From JAIVGV01 sp035295985 (GTDB lineage Bacteria; Acidobacteriota; Blastocatellia; Pyrinomonadales; Pyrinomonadaceae): a stretch of DNA of 22,308 nucleotides. How positions within the stretch are numbered: position 1 is the first letter of the stretch; every line of letters starts with the position of its first letter. Made by a program: the position numbers and the translations under genes. The notes beneath the pieces were generated by a model that ran no database searches, was not told the origin of the DNA, and saw only the letters and a program-made list of their open reading frames with translations. The stretch is from positions 1-22,308 of the forward strand of contig DATHBT010000014.1 in NCBI GenBank assembly GCA_035295985.1, written 5' to 3'. This document shows, piece by piece, positions 6,534 through 12,938 of this stretch.

Positions 6534-9179
6534 ATGTTTCGGAATGAAAGACTCAGCAGACTCGCGCTCTCCCTCTGCCTGGCGGCCGCGCTCCTCGCGC
6601 CGCAGGCGTCCGTCTTCGCTCAGTCGAGGAACGCCGCGGACGCGGCCTTGCGCGTGACGGTTTACGATCCGACCGGCGCGCTCGTCGCGGGCGCGCGCGT
6701 GCGCCTGCGCTCGAAAGACGCGGAGAAGAGCGACGAGACGGGCCGGCAGGGCGAGGCCGCGTTCTCGCGCCTGCGGCCGGGCGAGTACCAACTGACGGTC
6801 GAGGCCGAGGGCTTCGAGGCGTTCGTGCAGCCGGCGCTCTTGGTCGCCGCGGGCGCGAACCAGACGGAGGTGCGTCTCGAAGTCGCGGCCGTCAGCGAAG
6901 AGGTCACGGTCTCGCGCAGCGAGCAGGAGAAGAAGGTCGATCCGCAGGGGCCGGCCTTCTCGAACATTCTGACCGAGGCGCAGATCGCACAACTGCCCGA
7001 CGATCCCGAAGAGCTTGAGCAGGCGCTTAACACCCTGGCCGGCCCCGGCGCGACCATCCGCGTCAACGGCTTCCGCGGCGGCAAGCTCCCGCCCAAATCG
7101 CACATCAAGGAGATTCGCTTCCGCCTCAACCCCTACGCCGCCGAGAACCACGAGACCGGCTTCCACTTCGTTGACATCACGACCAAGCCGGGACTGAGTG
7201 CGTGGCACGGCACGTTCAACTTCGGCTTCCGCGACGAGGCGTTGAACGCCCGGCCAGTCTTCGCGCCGCGCCGCAACCCGGAGCAGCAGCGCCGCTTCGG
7301 CCTCGCCTTCGACGGGCCGCTCTGGCGCAACCGCACCTCGTTCTTCTTCTCCGCTGATGCAAACGCGGGCTTCGACACCAAGTCGATCAACGCCGCGCTC
7401 CCCGAAGGAATCCTGAACGAGACCGTCACGCGCCCCTCGCGCACCTTAAACGTGCAGGCCCGCGCCGAGCACGCGCTCAACAAGACGCAGATGCTCCGGC
7501 TCGAATACCAGCGCAACGCCTCGCGGCAGAACAGTCTGGGCATCGGCGATCACGATATGCCAGAGCGCGCCTACACCTCCGATCAGGCCGAGCACGTCCT
7601 GCGCGCCGCCACCACCGGCCCCGTCTTCGGCCGCTACTTCAACGAGCTGCGCTTCCAGGCCCGCACGCAGGCCGTCGATCTGACGCCCGCCGTCGATCTG
7701 CCGACCGTCATCGTCAACAGCGCGTTTAACCGCGGCGGCGCGCAGCTCCGAGGCTCGCGCCGGGCGACTGAGTTCGAGCTGGCCGAGAACTTCGACATCC
7801 CCTTCGAGAAGCACTCGATGCGCGCCGGGCTGCTGTTCGAGTTCGGCACTTACGAGTCGGACGAGAGCCGCAACTACCTCGGCACTTTCCAGTTCGCGAG
7901 CCTCGAAGACTTCGTCGCCAATCGGCCCACCACCTACTCGCGGCGCACGGGCGACCCCGCGCTCTCCTACAACAACTTCCAGTTCGGCTGGTACTGGCAG
8001 GACGACTTCCGCGTCCGCAAAGACCTGACCCTCTCCTACGGCGTCCGCCACGAGATGCAGACGCACCTGGGTGATCGCTCCAACTTCGCGCCGCGCCTCG
8101 GCTTCGCCTGGTCGCCCCTGAAATCCGGCAAGGTCACGCTGCGCGGCGGCGCGGGGTTGTTCTACGACTGGTTCACGTCCTCGACCTTCGAGCAGACCGT
8201 CCGCGTTGACGGCGTGCGCCAGCGCGATCTGATCGTCACCTCGCCCGGCTTCCCCGACCCACTCGTGGACGGCGACGGCCGCGCGCTCCCGCCGAGCCGC
8301 ATCCAGAGCGATCCGAACTTGCAGATGCCCTACGTCCTGCAATCGTCAGTCGGCATGGAGACGCAGCTCTTCAAACGTTTCCGTTTCATGACCGACTACC
8401 AGTTCCAGCGCGGCGTACACCTCCTGCGCGGGCGCAACATCAACGCGCCGCTCGGCCCGGGGCTGCCGCGCCCCGACCCGACGCTCGGCAACGTCACGCA
8501 GATCGAGTCGTCGGGCAACTCCACGCTGCACCGCGTGATGTTCCACCTCTCGCCGGCGATGCTCAAGATCGGCGGCAACAACTGGTTCTGGAACGTGCAC
8601 TACCGCTGGCAGCACCATACGAGCGACACGGACGGCCCCTTCACACTCCCCGCCAACAACTTTGACCTCAGTGGCGAGCGCGGCCCGACGCTCTCTGACA
8701 TGCGCCACCACTTCTCGGCGCTCGTCAGCCGGAAGCTCATGAAGAACCTGAGCCTGATGACCATCATCAGCGCGTCTTCGGCGCGCCCCTACAACGTCAC
8801 GACGGGCCGCGACGACAACGGCGACACCGTCTTCACCGACCGGCCCGCGGGCCTCGGCCGCAACAGCGCCCGCGGCGATTCCCGGGTTGACGTGACCGCG
8901 CGCCTCTCCTACGGCATCGACTTCGGCGGCGCGCGCAAGCCCGACGCCGGCCCCGGCTCCGCGCCGCGCGCCATCCGCATCGGCCCCGACGGCATCGGCG
9001 GGATGCCCGGCGGGGGCAGCCAGAAGTACCGCATGGAGTTCTACGCCTCGGCCACGAACCTCCTGAACACGGCGAACCTGTCGGGCTACTCCGGCGTCCA
9101 GACCTCGCCCTTCTTCGGCCAGCCCACGTCGGCCCTGCCCGGCCGTCGGATCGAGACGGGCTTCCGCTTCAGCCTGTGA
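6534..9179 (+). CDS. TonB-dependent receptor with N-terminal carboxypeptidase-regulatory-like domain (Oar-like)
   Basis: This is an 881-residue outer-membrane receptor. The signal peptide is about residues 1-29 (LALSLCLAAALLAPQASVFAQ). Residues ~38-118 form a CarboxypepD_reg-like beta-sandwich (ALRVTVYDPTGALVAGARVRLR, ending in EVTVSRS). Residues ~140-220 resemble a plug (ILTEAQIAQLPDD, then INGFRGG-like IRVNGFRGG and the FVDITTKPG edge). The remainder reads as alternating beta-strands of a barrel, ending in GRRIETGFRFSL with a terminal aromatic-rich strand. Such receptors are greatly expanded in Acidobacteriota and are thought to import large substrates, but the ligand is unknown. ATG start with a clear GGAGGTG (6521-6527). 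It lies 18 nt after the LolA-like gene. A large inverted repeat follows its stop and may serve as a transcript end. Confidence 0.9.
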   Translation: MFRNERLSRLALSLCLAAALLAPQASVFAQSRNAADAALRVTVYDPTGALVAGARVRLRSKDAEKSDETGRQGEAAFSRLRPGEYQLTVEAEGFEAFVQPALLVAAGANQTEVRLEVAAVSEEVTVSRSEQEKKVDPQGPAFSNILTEAQIAQLPDDPEELEQALNTLAGPGATIRVNGFRGGKLPPKSHIKEIRFRLNPYAAENHETGFHFVDITTKPGLSAWHGTFNFGFRDEALNARPVFAPRRNPEQQRRFGLAFDGPLWRNRTSFFFSADANAGFDTKSINAALPEGILNETVTRPSRTLNVQARAEHALNKTQMLRLEYQRNASRQNSLGIGDHDMPERAYTSDQAEHVLRAATTGPVFGRYFNELRFQARTQAVDLTPAVDLPTVIVNSAFNRGGAQLRGSRRATEFELAENFDIPFEKHSMRAGLLFEFGTYESDESRNYLGTFQFASLEDFVANRPTTYSRRTGDPALSYNNFQFGWYWQDDFRVRKDLTLSYGVRHEMQTHLGDRSNFAPRLGFAWSPLKSGKVTLRGGAGLFYDWFTSSTFEQTVRVDGVRQRDLIVTSPGFPDPLVDGDGRALPPSRIQSDPNLQMPYVLQSSVGMETQLFKRFRFMTDYQFQRGVHLLRGRNINAPLGPGLPRPDPTLGNVTQIESSGNSTLHRVMFHLSPAMLKIGGNNWFWNVHYRWQHHTSDTDGPFTLPANNFDLSGERGPTLSDMRHHFSALVSRKLMKNLSLMTIISASSARPYNVTTGRDDNGDTVFTDRPAGLGRNSARGDSRVDVTARLSYGIDFGGARKPDAGPGSAPRAIRIGPDGIGGMPGGGSQKYRMEFYASATNLLNTANLSGYSGVQTSPFFGQPTSALPGRRIETGFRFSL

Positions 9180-9211
9180 ACGTTGTTCGGGTTGGGTGAG
9201 GAGCAAAAAGA

Positions 9212-9324
9212 TTCACCGCGGAGGCGCAGGGGGCGCAGAGATCGCGCAGAGAAGAAAAGATTCCGAACTCCGATCTAACTTCTTCTCCGCGCACCCTCTG
9301 TGTCCTCTGCGCCTCCGCGGTGAA
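9212..9324. repeat. Inverted-repeat element, copy 2 (29-bp imperfect arms)
   Basis: The arms 9212-9240 and 9296-9324 are reverse complements with about four mismatches; the outer 18 bp (TTCACCGCGGAGGCGCAG) are perfect. A second stem is nested inside: 9244-9256 pairs with 9280-9292 with one mismatch. The sequence is a G+C-shifted relative of copy 1 (CGCGGAGGCGCAG versus CACGGAGGCACAG). It sits between two convergent genes, the TonB-dependent receptor and the WYL regulator, so it could act as a bidirectional transcript end. Confidence 0.85.
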
Positions 9325-9356
9325 CCCGACTTACACCATACTCAAGCGAATGGCCT

Positions 9357-10325
9357 TCACTCGCCCCTCTTCCGCCTGTAGAAATCGACCACTCCCTCGG
9401 CCATCTCTAAGACCCTGTCGCGCAGCTCCGCCGGCTCGACTATCTCGACCCGATCACCGAAGCCGAGCGCGAACTCGCACGCCTCCTCCGCGAACTGGAA
9501 GCGCATCCGCACGCGCGGCCAGCCCTCCTCGTCCGCCTCACCGACCTCCTCGACCCGCGCGAACGGGCGCGCGAAGTGCATCCGCTTGACGACCGACGGG
9601 TGCGCCCGCAGCGTCGCGTAAAAGCGCGGGAAATTTTCCCTGAATTTTTGGGACGATTCCTCCCAGTGCGCGGCTAGATCGAAACCTTCGGGCCGCATGC
9701 ATGGCTCGTCGAGCACCGCCGCCCCGCGCACGCGCGACACGCGGTAAGATCGGATGTCGCCGCCGACAGACGCGACCAGGTACCAGACGCTCCCCTTCGC
9801 CACCAGCCCGAGCGGATCGACCGTGCGCTCGCTCCCGCACCCCTCCTGCCCGTATTCGAAAGAAAGTTTTCGGCCCCGCCAGACGGCGTCTTGGATCGTG
9901 TGCAGGCAAGGCACTGACTCCTCCGCGCGGTTCCAGCCCGTCACGTCAACGTGGATGCGCTGACGGACGTACTCCGCGTCGCGCCGGAACACCTCCGGCA
10001 GCGCGGCCAGAAGTTTCAAAAGCGCCGACTCAGACGCTCCGCCCAGATTCAGATCGGAGAGCAGCCGCGACGGGCCGGGCACGAAGAGCGCCTGCACCTC
10101 CGCGCCGGCCAGCCCCGTCAGGTTCGTCTTGTAGCCGTCGATCAAAGACCAGCCGCCGTGCGAGCCGCGCTCGGATGTGACGGGCACGCCGGCCGTCGAG
10201 AGGGCCTCCATGTCGCGGTGGATCGTCCGCTCCGAGACTTCGAGACGGCGCGCGAGTTCCTTCGCCGTCATCCGGCGGTTGATCTGCAACAGCAGCAGGA
10301 TCGATAGCAGCCTGTCGGCCCTCAC
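9357..10325 (-). CDS. WYL-domain transcriptional regulator with N-terminal HTH (YafY type)
   Basis: This is a 322-residue DNA-binding regulator. Residues ~1-55 form a winged HTH (RADRLLSILLLLQ...MTAKELARRLEVSERTIHRDMEAL, then GVPV and the HGGWSL wing). The WYL domain covers about 140-215, with the WYLVA motif at 181-185 preceded by VDPLGLVAKGSV and followed by SYRVSRVRG. The C-terminal ~100 residues are the WCX-like extension. WYL proteins sense ligands, often nucleic-acid or nucleotide-like, and commonly repress neighbours. I chose the GTG at 10323-10325 because GGAGG lies 9 nt upstream and the protein then begins VRADRLLS, as relatives do. An upstream TTG at 10370 would add 15 Arg/Pro-rich residues. 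The gene is divergent from the SDR gene, with a repeat element in the shared spacer, so the SDR gene is a possible target. Confidence 0.88.
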   Translation of the reverse strand: MRADRLLSILLLLQINRRMTAKELARRLEVSERTIHRDMEALSTAGVPVTSERGSHGGWSLIDGYKTNLTGLAGAEVQALFVPGPSRLLSDLNLGGASESALLKLLAALPEVFRRDAEYVRQRIHVDVTGWNRAEESVPCLHTIQDAVWRGRKLSFEYGQEGCGSERTVDPLGLVAKGSVWYLVASVGGDIRSYRVSRVRGAAVLDEPCMRPEGFDLAAHWEESSQKFRENFPRFYATLRAHPSVVKRMHFARPFARVEEVGEADEEGWPRVRMRFQFAEEACEFALGFGDRVEIVEPAELRDRVLEMAEGVVDFYRRKRGE

Positions 10326-10464
10326 CTCGCGTCGCCTCCGGCCCGGCGGATTCACTTCCGAGCGCCGCAAACTTTAGCAGAGAAATATGACAAGGGGTGT
10401 CGCGGGCCGCGCGTAATTTTTCGGCAGGGCGAGATCAGTTCTCAGTCGGGCGTGTACGAAACAG

Positions 10465-10559
10465 ACTCACCACGGAGACACAGAGGGCGCAGAGGTCGCA
10501 CAGAGGGTTGAATCTTTCCTCCGCGCCCCCTCCGTGTACTCTGCGTCCCCGCGGCGAGT
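10465..10559. repeat. Inverted-repeat element, copy 3 (degenerate arms)
   Basis: The arms 10465-10494 (begins ACTCACCACGGAGACACAG) and 10530-10559 (ends GCGGCGAGT) are imperfect reverse complements, with roughly 8 mismatches in 30. The unit composition is the same as in copies 1 and 2. It lies in the divergent spacer between the WYL regulator and the SDR gene, and an open frame running through it makes a false N-terminal extension of the SDR protein. Its higher divergence suggests an older copy. Confidence 0.8.
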
Positions 10560-10612
10560 GCCGCAACGCACGACTCAAGAGAGCTGTCGGGCGAAAGATT
10601 CGAGGAGGCGTG

Positions 10613-11542
10613 ATGAAGAAGACACTTGAAGGCAGGGTCGCCGTCGTCGCGGGCGCGACGCGCGGCGCGGGCCGCGGGATCGCGTGCGCGCTCGGCGAGG
10701 CCGGAGCGACCGTGTACTGCACGGGCCGGAGCACACGGGAACGTCCGAACATGACCGGCTACTTCGCCGGCCGCCCCGAATCAATCGACGAGACGGCCGA
10801 GATGGTGACGGCGCGGGGGGGCGAAGGCATAGCCGCCCGCGTCGATCACCTCGTGCCGGAAGAGGTCGAGGCGCTGTTCGCCCGGATCGGCCGCGAGCGC
10901 GGGCGGCTCGACGTTCTGGTCAACGACATCTCCGAGGGCGAGGCACACGACTGGAAGCCCTTCTGGCGGGTCTCGCTCGACAAGGGTTTCCGCGCGCTCC
11001 GCCAGGGCATCAACACGCACGTCATTACGAGCCGCTACGCCGCGCCGCTGATGATCGAGCGGGGCGCGGGCCTCGTCGTCGAGATCGGCGACGGCGACTC
11101 ACTCGCCTACCGCGGCACGCTCTTCTACGATCTGGTCAAAGTCACCGTCAGCCGACTGGCCTTCGCGATGGCCGAGGAGCTGCGCCCGCACGGCGTGGCC
11201 GCCGTCGCGCTCACGCCCGGCTTCATGCGAACCGAGACCGTGCTCGAACTCTTCGGCGTGACCGAGGAGAACTGGCGCGAGGGCGCGAGGCGCGACGCCC
11301 ACTTCGCCAACTCGGAGTCGCCCCTCTTCGTCGGCCGCGCCGTCGCCGCGCTGGCCGCAGACCCGAAAGTTCTGGAGAAGTCCGGCGGCCTCTACAGCTC
11401 CCGCGGCCTTTCAGACGAGTACGGCTTCACGGACGCAGACGGCTCGCGGCCGGACATCTGGTCACACCTGTCGCGAGACGAAGCGGATTCGCCGTCCGGC
11501 GGACGACGGGCGGGCTTCCGCTGGGCGATCTCGCCGCGTTGA
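10613..11542 (+). CDS. SDR-family oxidoreductase (DHRS1-like)
   Basis: This is a 309-residue short-chain dehydrogenase/reductase with a Rossmann fold, cytoplasmic. The cofactor motif GATRGAGRGIA spans 14-24, with Arg in TGRSTRERP suggesting NADP. The usual NNAG is NDIS at 104-107, as in the DHRS1-like branch. The catalytic Tyr172 and Lys176 lie in FYDLVK, with Ser163 nearby. I chose the ATG at 10613, preceded by GAGGAGG (10602-10608); the frame is open back to 10397, but that part is repeat-element sequence. The last ~23 residues (after IWSHL) are Arg/Ser/Gly-rich and look unlike a family C-terminus. They lie beside the radical SAM relic, so the end of this gene may have been altered by the same rearrangement. 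The substrate is unknown. Confidence 0.88.
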   Translation: MKKTLEGRVAVVAGATRGAGRGIACALGEAGATVYCTGRSTRERPNMTGYFAGRPESIDETAEMVTARGGEGIAARVDHLVPEEVEALFARIGRERGRLDVLVNDISEGEAHDWKPFWRVSLDKGFRALRQGINTHVITSRYAAPLMIERGAGLVVEIGDGDSLAYRGTLFYDLVKVTVSRLAFAMAEELRPHGVAAVALTPGFMRTETVLELFGVTEENWREGARRDAHFANSESPLFVGRAVAALAADPKVLEKSGGLYSSRGLSDEYGFTDADGSRPDIWSHLSRDEADSPSGGRRAGFRWAISPR

Positions 11543-11552
11543 TTCGATTAAT

Positions 11553-11727
11553 TCAGTTGTAGTCGGCGAGCGACCTGAGCGGCCCGACCTCTTCGCCTAG
11601 GTGTTCGGGTTCGTAGGCGTAGCAGCCGGGCAGCGCAGCGGGCACTCGCGCGTATCTCGATTGAGAGCGACGGTTAGCGGCCGGTGAGGATGCGGCCCCA
11701 CGCGCGGAAGACTTCTGAGCGTTTCAT
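11553..11727 (-). pseudogene. Relic of the N-terminus of a radical SAM enzyme (nonsense plus two frameshifts)
   Basis: Reading the minus strand from the ATG at 11725-11727 gives MKRSEVFRAWGRILTGR and then TAA. Continuing in the same frame gives PSLSIEI. After a one-base loss the frame reads TRECPLRCP, and after a second one-base loss it reads CYAYEPEHLGEEVGPLRSLADYN and stop at 11553-11555. Joined, this is the start of a radical SAM protein with the CxxxCxxC iron-sulfur motif (Cys codons at 11642-11644, 11630-11632 and 11622-11624). Adding the two missing bases gives exactly 59 codons. The rest of the enzyme is absent; the SDR stop codon lies 11 nt beyond. The pattern Y-to-stop (TAC or TAT to TAA) plus two deletions and a truncation is strong evidence for a decayed gene. 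Confidence 0.8.
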
Positions 11728-11856
11728 AATTCGGCTGCGGGTTTGCTTTCTCTCAGCAGGCGGACAGGTCAATTCGGGGGCGATGTGAGGCCCTACTTTA
11801 TACCGTTGCCGCGGCCGGTCAAAGGCGGTTATGCGGGATCGCGCGGCGGGGCGGCC
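11728..11856. other. Spacer between radical SAM relic and asparaginase
   Basis: No gene is seen here. Together with the relic it makes up the ~310-nt gap between the SDR stop and the asparaginase stop. It contains a possible minus-strand promoter (11797-11822) pointing at the relic. Confidence 0.5.
11797..11822 (-). promoter_or_regulatory. Possible fossil promoter of the radical SAM relic
   Basis: The minus strand has TTGACC (11822-11817) and TATAAA (11802-11797) separated by 14 bp, shorter than the usual 16-18. It points towards the relic start about 70 nt away. It may be a promoter remnant left with the pseudogene. Confidence 0.3.
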
Positions 11857-12927
11857 TCAGACCAGCTCGAACTCGGCGCGCGTCTCGCCGACTCGGTCGC
11901 CGCGGTGGTTCGTGATCGTCTGCGACGCGAACTTTGCGAGCGCGCCCACGTCTTCGTCATTCAGGACGCCTAACTGTCGGAGCAGGCGGACGGCGGCCGC
12001 GGGGCGCGCGCGATCCTTCTTGTCGCCGTCCTCGATCTTCATGGCTAGCCCCAGGCCGCGCGGCCAGCGCCCGCACGGCCGCACGCCCGCCGTGTACATC
12101 CCCTCCGCCCCGACCTTCGAGACGAGGCGTCCGCCGCAGCGCCGCATCAACTCGGTGTCCAGCTCGCCCTCGCCCGCGACCAGCGCGGGGTGCTCGTTCA
12201 TCGCCGCCGTGAGCCGCGCGCAGGCGGCGCGCGTTTCCGCGTCCCACTCTACGGGCGGCGCGACGAGGCGTGCGGCGGCGAGCGCGGCGGCTTGCAAGGG
12301 CACGGCGAAGGTGGGAGCGCCGCAGCCGTCGATTGCGAGTTCGATCTCTTCGGCCGGGACGCCGGTGAATTGCGAGACGGCGCGGAGGATCGCCTGCTGC
12401 GCGGGGTTTTCCGAAAGATCGTAAGTCTCGACGCTCGCGCCGGTGTGGCGCGCGAGGGCGAGCATCCCGGCGTGGTTGCCGGAGCAGTTGTTGTGCAGCG
12501 CCGAGGGTTGTTCGCCCCGCTCTTCCAACTGGTTGGCCGCCTGCCGGCCGTAAGGCTCGTGCGCGCCGCACTTGAGCGCGCCGGGCGCGAGACCCGCCTT
12601 GCCGAGCAGCGAGACGACGGCGCGCCGTTGAACCTCTTCGCCGTTGTGCGAGCCGCAGGCGACGGCCAGCTCTTCCGGAGTGATTTTAAAGTGATCAGCC
12701 GCGCCGGAGGCGACGAGCGGGATAGCCTGGTGCGGCTTGCAGCAGGAGCGCAGGAAGAAGACCGCGCCGGGCGAGCCGAGCGAAGCCACCAGCCGGCCCG
12801 CCCCGTCCACGGCCGCGACGTGCACGCGGTGGATCGACTCGACCACGCCCCCGCGCGCGACGAAGACGAGCGGCGCGCCGGCCGCCGCGCTCGCCCCTCC
12901 CGCCTCCCCGCCGCGCGCCGTGGTCAC
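11857..12927 (-). CDS. Asparaginase of the Rhizobium etli type (PF06089-like)
   Basis: This 356-residue cytoplasmic enzyme belongs to the class-3 (R. etli ReAV-like) asparaginases, which hydrolyse Asn to Asp and ammonia. Key family residues line up at a constant offset of 13 from ReAV: Arg60, Ser61 and Lys64 (RSCCKP, the SxxK site), Ser93 (CGSHNGE), Cys148 and His152 (NNCSGNHAGM), Asp200 and Cys202 (DGCGAP). The zinc-site Lys138 of ReAV corresponds to Asn151 here, so one metal ligand is changed. GTG start at 12927; a GAGG overlapping the upstream stop codon is the likely ribosome site. The gene begins 11 nt after the Mur ligase, so the two are almost surely cotranscribed and coupled. The N-terminal ~18 residues are Ala/Gly-rich and probably disordered. 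The family call is strong; substrate range and metal dependence are open. Confidence 0.9.
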   Translation of the reverse strand: MTTARGGEAGGASAAAGAPLVFVARGGVVESIHRVHVAAVDGAGRLVASLGSPGAVFFLRSCCKPHQAIPLVASGAADHFKITPEELAVACGSHNGEEVQRRAVVSLLGKAGLAPGALKCGAHEPYGRQAANQLEERGEQPSALHNNCSGNHAGMLALARHTGASVETYDLSENPAQQAILRAVSQFTGVPAEEIELAIDGCGAPTFAVPLQAAALAAARLVAPPVEWDAETRAACARLTAAMNEHPALVAGEGELDTELMRRCGGRLVSKVGAEGMYTAGVRPCGRWPRGLGLAMKIEDGDKKDRARPAAAVRLLRQLGVLNDEDVGALAKFASQTITNHRGDRVGETRAEFELV

Positions 12928-12938
12928 GCCTCGCGACC

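Noticed and set aside
5697..7208. A 503-codon open frame on the minus strand opposite the LolA-like and TonB-receptor genes
   Set aside because: It is an antisense shadow of GC-rich coding sequence: Arg/Ala/Leu-rich, no domain, no ribosome site, and the plus strand has two clear genes with signal peptides.
9325..9356. Possible intrinsic terminator right after the receptor gene's repeat
   Set aside because: No T-run follows the stem on either strand, so only the hairpin element itself is reported.
5257..10559. The repeated hairpins as a CRISPR array or insertion sequences
   Set aside because: The copies are kilobases apart with no regular spacers, no cas genes, no transposase and no visible target-site duplications.
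10397..10612. N-terminal extension of the SDR protein
   Set aside because: These codons translate the repeat element (TTETQRAQRSHRG), and a GAGGAGG ribosome site precedes the ATG at 10613.
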